From Streptomyces sp. NBC_00258 (GTDB lineage Bacteria > Actinomycetota > Actinomycetes > Streptomycetales > Streptomycetaceae), in contig NZ_CP108081.1 in NCBI RefSeq assembly GCF_036182465.1, forward strand, positions 620,001-684,000: a DNA stretch of 64,000 bases. The letters run 5' to 3'. Made by a program: the position numbers and the translations under genes. Shown piece by piece: positions 26,301 through 34,000 of the stretch (the first letter of the stretch is position 1; each line of letters opens with the position of its first letter). A model generated the notes under the pieces. The model was not told the DNA's origin. It did not search any database and worked only from the letters and a program-made list of their open reading frames with translations.

Positions 26301-26797
26301 TAGGAGACGCGACCGGAGGTGACCGCGCGGGTGGTGCCCGTGTTGGCGTAGATATCGAGGGTGCCGTCGCGGCTGAGGGTGTCCCAGTAGTCGGCGGTGA
26401 GCTGGCCGACGAACACTCCGGTGCTGCTGCCGGCGAGGCGGTCTGCGGCGATCCCTGCGTCCGCCAGCGCGTCGTGACTCGTCTCCAGCAGCAGGCGCTG
26501 CTGGGGGTCCATGTGGGCCGCCTCCTTGGGCGCGATCCCGAAGAAACCGGCGTCGAACGCGTCGAAGCCGTCCACGAAGCCGCCCGACCGGGTGCTGATC
26601 ATGCCGGGCCCGACGGGGCCTGGTGCGTGGAAGGCATCGATGTCGAAGCGGTCGGCCGGTACCTCTGTGATCATGTCGCGACCCGCGCAGAGCAACTCCC
26701 AGAACTCGGCCGCTCCGCGCGCACCGGGGAATCGGCACCCGATGCCTACGACAGCGATGGGCGTGTTCGTGCGACCGCCGGGGGACGAGTCGGCCAT
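20351..26797 (-). CDS. single-module fully reducing iterative type I PKS (KS-AT-DH-ER-KR-ACP), MAS-like
   Basis: 2148 residues, close to mycocerosic acid synthase (about 2100) and with the same domain order. KS: Cys181, His317, His355. AT from about 545: GHSMGEAAAA with Ser631 and, about 100 residues on, VASHSPQM. DH from about 904: HEVQGAALLP with His936. ER: HSATGGVGMAALQ. KR: GGLGGLGQEV with YAAGNAALD. ACP: GMDSLMAV with Ser2102. All catalytic residues appear present and there is no thioesterase. The AT motif VASH resembles methylmalonyl-type (YASH) rather than malonyl-type (HAFH) sites, so a methyl-branched acyl chain is possible. A lone module next to a KAS III-like protein in a type II cluster argues for iterative synthesis of a starter or an ester side chain. 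Confidence 0.93.
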   Translation of the reverse strand: MADSSPGGRTNTPIAVVGIGCRFPGARGAAEFWELLCAGRDMITEVPADRFDIDAFHAPGPVGPGMISTRSGGFVDGFDAFDAGFFGIAPKEAAHMDPQQRLLLETSHDALADAGIAADRLAGSSTGVFVGQLTADYWDTLSRDGTLDIYANTGTTRAVTSGRVSYAFDLRGPSLTLDTACSSALTAVHLACESLRGGESTLALACGINLVLRPEPSITFSQAGMLAPDGRCKFASPEADGFVRSDGVAVVVLKTLEQAEADGDDIYAVLLGSAVTSDGEGSGYLLTPSAEGQEQTLRSAYRNAGADPAAVGYVEAHGTGTAIGDRVELTALARVLGEGRTESCRVGSVKTNIGHTEATAGLAGLIKTALCLKHRRIPASLHAEKLTDSVDWDELPLVVQRELVDWEAEGPRLAGVSSFGISGTNAHVVLAEYVAENAEPSAAASDDDGPVLLPLSARGPAALRRMAVDMADFLGPDGAGRAVPLRRIAATAATRREHLDSRLAVVGSTHDELADALRAFAADEPAPGLRSADDVADTPARTVFVFPGQGSQWVGMGRELLATSPVFHEALARCDEAVRAETGWSVLDRIADDAPLTGIDVVQPTLWAIEVALAELWRSWGVAPDVVVGHSMGEAAAACITGALSVEDAAAVICRRSLLLRQVAGKGAMAYVELNADEAEREIADCADTVSVAVINGPRATVLAGAPAALEEILARLTARDVFTQMIKVDVASHSPQMDPLREQLLDELSFIEPRSGRIPLHSTVHDEVLDGSQLGTGYWVLNLREPVRFGPVVQGMLSGGRSVFIEMSPHPVLVPAMQECLALAGRNAGAAVPSLRRDEPERAALLDAVATLYTAGVPVDWEQLGYQGRPVRLPMYPWQGTRHWYTPARQAVPAPARGPVAPAHPLLGTRRDEGADLVWEDRLDLHTAGGYLADHEVQGAALLPGTAYVEMMTAAARQAFAPRTPSLADLSCHRALFLRPGDNPLVQVRITGSDAPIPRIEVRSSLDGEPMIVHATAQVRLEGVVPTGRDAVVAARSAARERAVRHRQGTAFYADSARSGNHWGPAFQGITELWDREGEALARIQAPAALPLTDDGQLFHPALLDACAQVLSATVTGEHGAASEVFVLERMDAVSVYGTPRGPLWSHAVRTSGDAVSYTGDITVCADDGTVLSELRGVRLRYLERDVGRPDAPRPPHHRTDPQDERELADWLYALDWRPVAARPQAALPDGPWLVLADRQGVGAVLTERLRAAGHRCVRVSAGAGHRRLDEDAYEIDPASPDDHTRLLAELDGTGPWRLVHLWGLDAAAYDGCRGVLNLGRSLHRLTGGVATYWLVTRGAQTVSVTDRVAGPDAGAVWGMARAMAREHPGWGLRLVDLGASDGADALLAELCRDGAEDQVALRSGTRVVPRLAARLWRQGADGSPNMSIRVQSPGVLDELRPAPVERTAPGHGRVEIRVDHVGLNYRDLLLALGALPDASGATLGLECSGTVTAVGADVTTVREGDEVVAIVEDGLARYVTTSAYLVAPRPAGLSAVEAATLPIALVTAYQAMLEVARLREGDRVLIHSATGGVGMAALQLARWKNLDVYATAGSSERRALLRTLGVRHVADSRSLAFVDMVREATAGQGVHAVLNTLGGAEAISANLSLITAHGTYVELTKRDLYAGAHIDLRPLLRNVSFSVVDVVEMLRRRPHQVGGVLAKVLRLVATGDVSPLPYQVFPLDHAAKAYREMAAARHIGKLLVSVGRSDAQSPAASRIHADATYLVSGGLGGLGQEVAHWLADRGARHLLLIGRTPLPGDGTEDPRLARLRAKGVRVDYEALDVTDEPALRAVLDRRARACRPPVRGVVHAAGVVLFRSLGETTDEDLAASLRPKGGGALTLHRSLDGDRANTRLDFFVLFSSGSSILASPMLGAYAAGNAALDSFAHWRRQEGLHALSVNWGFWSEAGLAAKFDRVEGRPLAPAGIATFTPAQGLRILERLLAEDATQAMVMPADWERWAATYPEAASTALLSDVLSRGLPTAAPTPLLETPVELTPDEPSASGEPTVSADAGPTDDRAEPGGRDLSEYLTRKIAEVLGLPLDQVSRNRPLNRQGMDSLMAVAVRTRVQEELGVTMSMAKMLGGQTISELAGELAVDVTAGTAS

Positions 26798-26830
26798 CTC
26801 AGAGCCTTTCTGCTAGCGGGAACGGAACGG

Positions 26831-27868
26831 TCAGGCGGTCCAGGCGGGAGGTGAGACGATCTCCAGCACAGCGCTGCCGAGGGTCATCCCGGGGCCGAGC
26901 CCGGCCAGCAGCAGGTGGTCTCCCGGGGAGAGCGCCCCCTGCTCCAGCAGCCGGTCCATGGAGACGAGTTGATCGCTCGGGCCGATGTGCCCGATGTGCC
27001 GTCCGATCTCCCACGTGGAGGTCGACATCGGGATGCCGAGCGGGTCCAGGAGCCACATCTGGGTGGCCATCCGGGAGTAGTTGACGTAGATGACGCGCGT
27101 GATGTCGCCGCGGCCGATGCCGGCTTCCTCCAGGCTGCGGTCGATCAGCTCCAGTTGGACCTTCGCCGACAGCATCATCGCTTCCGAACTCGTCGAGTCC
27201 ACCTCCTTGTACGCGGTCGCCCGCATCCGGAAGTCGATCGGCGGCCGCTGCAGCGAGGTGCCCGGAAAGAGAGGTTCACTGCCTCGGTACATGCCCTCCA
27301 GGTCGGGGACGCCGCCGGTGTTCACGGACAGCAGCCGGGCGAACCCGGGGCGCTTGCCGAGTGTCAGCGCGGAGGCACCGTCGCCGAGGATGACGCCGGG
27401 GAAGGACCGCCAGCGGTCGACCACGGGTGACGACCAGTTGTCGGCGGTGGTGAACAGCACCGTGCGCCGGGAGTCGTCTCCCCGCAGAAAGCCGACTGCG
27501 ACCTCCATGGCGGTCAGCCCGCCCAGGCACCCCATCCTGAGCTCCCAGGCGGGCCCGGTGCCGCCCACCGTGTGGCGCTGGATGTAGGAGGCCGGACGCC
27601 ACCCCTCGGGGCCTTGCCAGGACCCCCCGGCGTGCACCAGCAGGTCCACATCGGACAGGTCGCCGCCGCGACGCCCGGCGAGCTGGCGCACCGCACGCAG
27701 GGCCATCTCGGCGGGCGCTTCCTCCGGACCCGCCACCCGGGTCCCGAGCAGCCCGTTCTCCTCGAAGTCCACCGCCTCGTACAGCCCTTCGCGCACCGCG
27801 CGCTCCGCGCTGTAGGACGCGGGGAGCCAGGTCCCCAATGCATCGATGTAGACGTCGCCGACTCGCAC
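26831..27868 (-). CDS. KAS III-like acyltransferase (DpsC/CerJ/ChlB3 type)
   Basis: About 345 residues from the GTG at 27868, which has GGGAGG upstream. The thiolase fold keeps the nucleophile Cys114 in MGCLGG and the C-terminal GPGMTLGSA. The FabH HQAN His position reads VNYSRM (Asn), and GNTSAAS is replaced by GHIGPSD (His294, Asp299), as in KAS III relatives that transfer acyl groups rather than condense them. It lies 33 nt upstream of the type I PKS. I infer that it takes the acyl chain from that PKS and moves it to a sugar hydroxyl, a carrier or the type II PKS. Confidence 0.85.
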   Translation of the reverse strand: MRVGDVYIDALGTWLPASYSAERAVREGLYEAVDFEENGLLGTRVAGPEEAPAEMALRAVRQLAGRRGGDLSDVDLLVHAGGSWQGPEGWRPASYIQRHTVGGTGPAWELRMGCLGGLTAMEVAVGFLRGDDSRRTVLFTTADNWSSPVVDRWRSFPGVILGDGASALTLGKRPGFARLLSVNTGGVPDLEGMYRGSEPLFPGTSLQRPPIDFRMRATAYKEVDSTSSEAMMLSAKVQLELIDRSLEEAGIGRGDITRVIYVNYSRMATQMWLLDPLGIPMSTSTWEIGRHIGHIGPSDQLVSMDRLLEQGALSPGDHLLLAGLGPGMTLGSAVLEIVSPPAWTA

Positions 27869-27969
27869 CCAGGCCTCCCGGAACCAATCTCGTAATGGCC
27901 AGGTCAGATTCGCCCGCACCGCTCAAGGCGGGCTGGAACAGCGATCGAGGCCCCACGCGCAGACTCGCG

Positions 27970-28011
27970 TCAAGCACGTGTCAGCCGCTTGTCAGCGGCA
28001 CTGCCTACCGT
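27970..28011 (+). promoter_or_regulatory. SARP-type triple heptamer promoter for the exporter/GT2 operon
   Basis: Three heptamers repeat every 11 bp: TCAAGCA (27970), TCAGCCG (27981), TCAGCGG (27992). After 7 bp comes TACCGT (28006-28011), a good TANNNT -10. The GTG of the ABC ATPase is 63 nt further on. The pattern matches the minus-strand repeats at 12577-12605 (TCAACTT, TCGAGGT, TCAAGCG). The gap (27869-28074) is shared with the divergent KAS III-like gene, for which no clean repeat was found. Confidence 0.65.
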
Positions 28012-28074
28012 CCGGCTCGTGCCCTCTGTGCCGGGCCTCTCTCCGGCCGGGGGAAAGAGAAGGGAAACAGACCT

Positions 28075-29004
28075 GTGACAGCTGCGATTGAAGCCGTCGG
28101 CCTGGCCAAGCGCTTCGGTGAGACGGTCGCGCTCACTTCCGTGGACCTGGCCGTCGAGGAGGGCACCGTCCTGGGCCTGCTCGGCCCGAACGGCGCTGGA
28201 AAGACGACGGCCGTGCGCGTCCTCGCCACCCTACTGCGCCCCGACGGCGGCCAGGCCCGGATCCACGGCCACGACGTGGTGAAGGATGCCGACCGGGTCC
28301 GCGAGATCATCGGGCTGACGGGGCAGTACGCCTCGGTCGACGACACCCTGACCGGTGTGGAGAACCTGGTGTTCCTCGGCCGGCTCCTGGGCGGGTCCCG
28401 CGCGGACGTCCGGCGCACGGCGCTCGGCCTGCTGGAGCGCTTCGGCCTGTCCGACGCGGGCGACCGCACCGCCAAGACGTACTCCGGCGGAATGCGCAGA
28501 CGGCTCGACCTCGCGGCCTGCCTGGTCGGCAACCCCGGAGTGATCTTCCTGGACGAGCCGACGACGGGTCTCGACCCCAACGCCCGCGAACAGTTGTGGG
28601 ACATCATCCGCGGGGAGGTGCGGCGCGGCGTGACCGTCCTGCTCACCACGCAGTACCTGGAGGAGGCCGACCAACTCGCCGACGACATCGTGGTCATCGA
28701 CCACGGCTCCGTCGTCGCTCGAGGCACCCCGGAGACCCTCAAACGGGAGGTCGGGCGGCCCACCCTCCAGGTCCGCCCGCTGGACGCCGCGCACCTGCAC
28801 CGGGTCGCGTCGATCGTCTCCCAGGTGACCGGTCAGCACGCACTCGACGGGCACACCGTCACCACCCGGGTCGACGACGCCGCGGCCCTCTACGCGGTCG
28901 TCCGGCGGCTCGACGACTCCGGGATCGCGGTGAGCGAACTGGCCATCCGGGAGCCAAGCCTAGACGAGGTGTTCCGGCAGCTGACGACGGGAGCAGCGGT
29001 ATGA
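28075..29004 (+). CDS. DrrA-type ABC exporter ATPase
   Basis: 309 residues from the GTG at 28075 (AAGGGAA upstream). The Walker A GPNGAGKT is at 37-44, followed by signature YSGGMRRRLDLA and Walker B VIFLDEPTTGLDP, then the roughly 90-residue C-terminal domain with PSLDEVF typical of DrrA, the daunorubicin resistance ATPase. It powers export of the finished glycoside and gives self-resistance. It overlaps the permease by ATGA. Confidence 0.93.
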   Translation: MTAAIEAVGLAKRFGETVALTSVDLAVEEGTVLGLLGPNGAGKTTAVRVLATLLRPDGGQARIHGHDVVKDADRVREIIGLTGQYASVDDTLTGVENLVFLGRLLGGSRADVRRTALGLLERFGLSDAGDRTAKTYSGGMRRRLDLAACLVGNPGVIFLDEPTTGLDPNAREQLWDIIRGEVRRGVTVLLTTQYLEEADQLADDIVVIDHGSVVARGTPETLKREVGRPTLQVRPLDAAHLHRVASIVSQVTGQHALDGHTVTTRVDDAAALYAVVRRLDDSGIAVSELAIREPSLDEVFRQLTTGAAV

Positions 29005-29807
29005 CGATCACCGCGGAGTCCTCACCCCGGCCGACGCGACGCCGCGGTCCGGCCACCGTCGTACGGCAGAGCGCCACGGTGGCCTGGCGGCAGCTCGTGC
29101 AGATCAGGCACAGCCCGGAGACGCTGGTTGAAGTCGGGATCCAACCCGTCATCTTCGTCTTCCTGTTCGCCTTCGTCCTTGCCGGCCAGATGGCTGGCTC
29201 GCGTCACGCATATCTGCAGTTCGTGGTCCCGGGGCTGATCGTGCAAAGCACGGTCCTGGTCACCGCCCGCACCGCCATCGGCATGAACACCGACGTCACC
29301 AAAGGGCTCTTCGACCGCTTCCGAAGTCTGCCCATCTCCCGCACGGCGCCACTGATCGGCCGGATCCTGGCCGACTACGTGATGCTGGTGTGGTCGGTGG
29401 TCCTGCTCATGGCCTTCGGAATGCTGCTCAGCTTCCGCATCGAGACGAACTGGGGCCAGCTGGTCCCGATGTTCCTCCTGCTGCTGGTGTTCCAGTTCTG
29501 TCTGTCGTGGGCCTCGGTCCTGGCCGGGCTACTCGCCAAGGACCCGGAGAACGTCCAGGCGCTCGCCTTCGGCATCATGCTGCCGCTGACCTTCATCAGC
29601 GACGCCTTTGTCGAGGTCTCGACCATGCCGGGCTGGCTCCAGGCGGTCGTGAAGCTCAACCCGGTCACAATGCTGGCCGATTCCGTCCGCGGGCTGCTCG
29701 TCGGCGGGCCGGTGGGTGAACCTGTGACCAGGACGTTGATCGCGTCGGCCGTCCTGTTGGTGGTCTTCGCCCCGCTGGCCCTGCGCGCCTATCACCGCGA
29801 ACGCTGA
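29001..29807 (+). CDS. DrrB-type ABC-2 permease
   Basis: 268 residues with about six predicted transmembrane helices after a 35-residue cytoplasmic N terminus, in the ABC-2 pattern (VEVGIQPVIFVFLFAFVLAG first helix; GIMLPLTFISDAFVE later). It is the membrane partner of the ATPase encoded just upstream, forming a 2+2 exporter for the polyketide product. Confidence 0.92.
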   Translation: MTITAESSPRPTRRRGPATVVRQSATVAWRQLVQIRHSPETLVEVGIQPVIFVFLFAFVLAGQMAGSRHAYLQFVVPGLIVQSTVLVTARTAIGMNTDVTKGLFDRFRSLPISRTAPLIGRILADYVMLVWSVVLLMAFGMLLSFRIETNWGQLVPMFLLLLVFQFCLSWASVLAGLLAKDPENVQALAFGIMLPLTFISDAFVEVSTMPGWLQAVVKLNPVTMLADSVRGLLVGGPVGEPVTRTLIASAVLLVVFAPLALRAYHRER

Positions 29808-29820
29808 GGGGAGTTCAGAG

Positions 29821-30969
29821 ATGAGGGTGCTGATCGTCGCGCTGGTGCCGAGCCATCTGATGGCGATGGTGCCGGTCGCCTGGGCACTGCGGGCAGGCGG
29901 GCACGAGGTGCTCGTGGCCGGTGGGGCACCGGCGGTAAAGCGGGCGGCGGCCGCCGGACTGTCGGGGGCCGTGGTGAGCGAACCGCCGGGTCGCCCGACG
30001 CGGCGGTCGGCGGCCCCGTCGGGCTTGCCGGGAGCGGCTCCGGACTGGGTGCAGCTGCAGGAACGGTGGCAACAACGGGTCGACGGCGTCCTGGACGAGC
30101 ACCTGGAGGTCGCCCGGGCCTGGCATCCCGACCTGGTGCTGGTGGATCCGATCGAGTTCAGCGGTCTGATCGTGGCCGCGGCGCTGCGGGTCCCGGCCGT
30201 GGTGCACCGCTGGGGGCCGGACCGCATCAGCTCGCAGTCGATTCCGCGGGCCGTCGAGGCACTCATCGACGTGGCGGCCAGGCGCGGGATCGATGAAGGT
30301 CCCGCGCTGCCGTCGATGGTGCTCGACCCATGTCCGCCAAGTTTGCAGTGCCCGGACGCGGCGGCCTCCCAGCCGTTGCGGTTCGTTCCGTTCAACGGGG
30401 CGGGATCGCCGCCCGACTGGGCCGCACGGCCACCCGGGGACCGGCGCCTCTGTGTCTCCTTCGGCGGGGAGACCGCGATGCTGTCCCAGCCGGCGGTCTG
30501 GGACGCGCTGATCCGCGCACTCACCGCCGTCCGCGACGTCGAGTCGGTCGTCACGGCGGTCCCGAAGGGGGCCACCGTCCTGCCCGCCTCCGTACGCGCG
30601 CCCGGTGCGGTGCCCCTGGACCTGTTCGTCGGTGGCTGTGCCGCTCTGCTGCACCACGGCGGCGCCGGAACGGCCCTGACGGGCCTCGCGTTCGGCGTCC
30701 CGCAGGTCATCCTGGCCCAGCCGAACCCCTCATGGGCGGCGGTCGGCGAGCGCATCACGGCACGTGGCGCGGGTGTCGTACTGGACTTGGACGCCGCCCT
30801 CCGTGAGGAGTCCCCCACAAGCCTGAGCGCAACGGTGGAGGAGGTCCTCTCCAGCTCCAACCACCGAGCCGCCGCCGAGTCCCTTGCCGACGAGATGCGC
30901 CGCCTACCGGCACCGAGCACGATCGTCCCGCTGCTCGCCGAACTGGCGGCGGCGCCGGTCGTCGGCTGA
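29821..30969 (+). CDS. glycosyltransferase 2 (GT-B)
   Basis: 382 residues, of the same family as glycosyltransferase 1. MRVLIVALVPSHLMAMVPVAWA is the N-terminal acceptor motif, and HHGGAGTALTG the donor site. It follows the exporter genes by 13 nt with GGGGAG before the ATG. Two glycosyltransferases and genes for two kinds of deoxysugar fit a disaccharide or two separate sugars. Which enzyme acts first cannot be told from sequence. Confidence 0.9.
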   Translation: MRVLIVALVPSHLMAMVPVAWALRAGGHEVLVAGGAPAVKRAAAAGLSGAVVSEPPGRPTRRSAAPSGLPGAAPDWVQLQERWQQRVDGVLDEHLEVARAWHPDLVLVDPIEFSGLIVAAALRVPAVVHRWGPDRISSQSIPRAVEALIDVAARRGIDEGPALPSMVLDPCPPSLQCPDAAASQPLRFVPFNGAGSPPDWAARPPGDRRLCVSFGGETAMLSQPAVWDALIRALTAVRDVESVVTAVPKGATVLPASVRAPGAVPLDLFVGGCAALLHHGGAGTALTGLAFGVPQVILAQPNPSWAAVGERITARGAGVVLDLDAALREESPTSLSATVEEVLSSSNHRAAAESLADEMRRLPAPSTIVPLLAELAAAPVVG

Positions 30970-31022
30970 GCCGTCGGCGGCACGTCCTTGCGGCGATCAG
31001 TGTCCGACACCCCGACGGGCCC

Positions 31023-34000
31023 TCAGCGTGCCGGCGGTGGTGCCAGCCGTCCGCTGAGGGCCGTGAACAAACCGTCGATCTCGTCCGCGGGCACGGCCCG
31101 GGCGGCTCCGTACCGGTCGTCACCGAGAGCCAGCCGGGTCGCTCGGGCAACGCGGTGGACATCGGGATCGGCGTCAAGTTGCTGACCGCGCACGTCGGCT
31201 GCGGTGTGCAGCAGGACTGCCGCGGTCTTGGGGTCCGCCTGAGCGAGGGCTATGTCCGCCGCCAGCACCAGGATGCGCGCCCCCAGCGGGGCGTCATCCA
31301 CCTGCCCCGCCAGGTCCCGTGCGGTCGCGCAGGCCTCCAGTGCGGCAGGCAGGCGGCCTTCGGCAACCGCCAGGTGCCCCTGGCTCGTGAGCACGGCGGG
31401 CCGGTAGCCGACACCCGGGCCGTGTGCCATCACCTCGGCCAGGGCACGGTCTAGCAGTCGACGGGCCTCCGCCGTCCTGCCCTCGGCGCGGCGCAGGTCG
31501 CCCAGCGCGAGATGAGTGACGCCGAGGACTTCGCCGAGGCCGAGCCTGGACGCCTCCGCCGCGGCTTCCTCCAGACCGGCCTCGGCTTCGTCGAGCCTCC
31601 CCGTCCTGGCGTGTTCGACCGCCAGGCGGACCATGAGCATGGGCCGGTCCTCCGCGACACCCAGCTCGGTGACCGCGCGCAGCGCCTCCTCGAGCGCACT
31701 CATGGCGCCCACGTGGTCGCCCCGGGCGCTCTCGGACTCGGCCAACGCCGAGAGCGTGTACGTCAGCCCGAGGCGGTCCCCGATGGTGCGGAACCCGTCG
31801 AGCGCGGCAAGGAGTTCGTCGCGTGCCCAGCGCGGCTGCCCGGCGTTGGCGTGCATGCGGGCGCCGAGCATCCGAGCGAACGAGCTGATCCACGGATCAC
31901 TGTGCCCGCTGACCTCGCGCAGCAGTCCGCTGACCGTCTCCGGGTCCCCGGAGACGAGCGAGCCCAGGATCTCGGCAGCCACCAGAACAGGGTGATCGGC
32001 GTCCGCAAGGTCCTGGATCAGGGCCAGCGCCTCGAACAGATACCGGACGCCCTCCTCCTGGCCGAGCAGGGCTCCGTGCTGAAGCCCCCCGACGGCACAC
32101 ACGATCGCCCGCTCGACGGGCCGGTCCCCGCACGGCAGGGCGAGCGCGCGCCGCGTCCATTCCGTTGCCTCCGCGCGGCGCCCGCTCAGCAGCCAGAACC
32201 ACTCCAACGAGGCGACCAGGCGCAGCGGCAGCTCCGGTGGCGCGGCGTTAAGGGACCAACGCAGTGCTGTGTAGAAGTCGTCCAACAGGGCTGTCAGCGT
32301 GGCGAGTTCGGCATCCTGGCCGCTGCGGCGCAGCCGCGGCTCGGCCGCCTCGGCGATCACCAGCAGCGTCTGCGCATGCCGCAGCCGCAGCCGCTCCTCG
32401 TCACCCGTCGCGGCAAGCTGTTCGGCAGCGTAGACCCGCACGGTCTCGGGCATCCGATAGCCGAGGCGCCCGTCTGTCTCCTCGGTCTGCACGATCGACT
32501 TGGCAACGAGCGAGGACAGCAGCATGTCGAGATCGGCGGGGTCGACTCCGTGTCCGGCGCAGACACGCTCGATCAACGGGAGGTCGACGCGGCCGGCGAA
32601 CGCCGCGAGTCGACGGGCCAGCGTCCGCTCTGCGTCATCCAGCAGCTCCCAGCTCCAGTCCATGACGGCCCGTAGCGTGCGCCGGCGCCCGTCAGCAGAG
32701 CGTCCCTCGAGCCCCAGAAGCCGGAACCGGTCGTCGAGCCGGTCGCGGATCTGGACGACCGAGAGGGACAGCAGCCGGGCGGCGGCGAGTTCGAGGCCCA
32801 GTGGCAGGCCGTCCAGGGCACGGCAGATCGCGACCACGGGCTCCACGGTGTGCTCGTCCAGCGAGAAGGTGGGGCGTACGCCGATGGCGCGGTCGACGAA
32901 GAGCCGCACCGCGGGACTGTCGCGCACATCGCTGGTGCGCTGCGGCAGGGCGAGGCCCGAAAGATGGTGCAGCCGCTCGCCGTTGACGCCCAGGGGCTGT
33001 CGGCCGGTCGCGAGTATCCGCAGACCGGGGCAGTGGGCGAGCAGGGTCCCCGCAGTCTCGGCGACCACATCGACGAGGTGTTCGCAGTTGTCGAGGACGA
33101 GGAGGGTGCGCTCCCCGGCCAGCAGGCTGGTCACCCGGCGCAGCACAGCCCCGTCAGCGACCTCGAAGCCCGGCGCGGACAGCAGCCCGCCCTCGCCCGC
33201 ACCCGTCGCGTCCAGGATGGTGCGCGGCACATTCACCGGGTCGGTGACCGTGGCGAGTTCGACCAGGCAGACACTGTCGGTGCCCCGCTCGTCGACACGG
33301 CGCGCCGACTCGACGGCCACGCGGGTCTTACCGACGCCGCCGGGGCCGACCACGGTGACCAGCCGGTCGCGCTCCAGCAGCTCCTGGACCCGCTCGACAT
33401 CGGCTTCCCTGCCGACGAGTTCGGTGAGCGGTACGGGCAACCGCGGTGCACGCACGGCTCGTTGCGGCGTGGGGGGCCGGTCGCCACGCAGCACGTCCAG
33501 ATACGCCTGGTGCAGTTCCGGCGAGGGATCGATCCCATAGGCCTCGACGAGCTGGGTCCTCGCGTCCTCGTAGACGGCGAGTGCCTCGCTCTGCCGTCCC
33601 GCGGCCTGCAGCGCGCGCATCAGCTGGACCCGTAACTTCTCGCGGAGCGGGTCCGCGGACACGAGGCCAACGAGTTCGGCGACGAGTCCGGCGCCGCCAC
33701 CCCTTGCGAGGTCCGCGTCGATCCGCTCCTCCCCCGCCCGCCGCCTCAGCTCCTCGAGCCGCGTCGCGTGAGCCCGTACGACGCGGGTGGGGATCAGCCC
33801 GGCCAGGGCTGGGCCGCGCCACAGCGTCAGCGCGTCGCGCAGCAGGGCCGCGCGCCGCTCCGGCTCGCCCCGCACGGCACCGACGGCCGAGGCGAGCGAC
33901 TCGAAGCGGAGTGCGTCGACGTCATCCCGCCGCATGACGAGCCGGTAGCCGGTCGGGCTCGACTCGACGACAAGCCCAGGAAGGGCTCGCCGTAGTCGGG

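Noticed and set aside
20351..26797. 6-methylsalicylic acid synthase-type assignment for the type I PKS
   Set aside because: An ER domain with an intact nucleotide motif is present and the length is 2148 residues; MSAS enzymes are shorter and lack ER.
27869..27960. SARP heptamers facing the KAS III-like gene
   Set aside because: Only loosely similar 7-mers (TCGATCG, TCCAGCC) at roughly 11-bp spacing; below the standard met by the plus-strand array.
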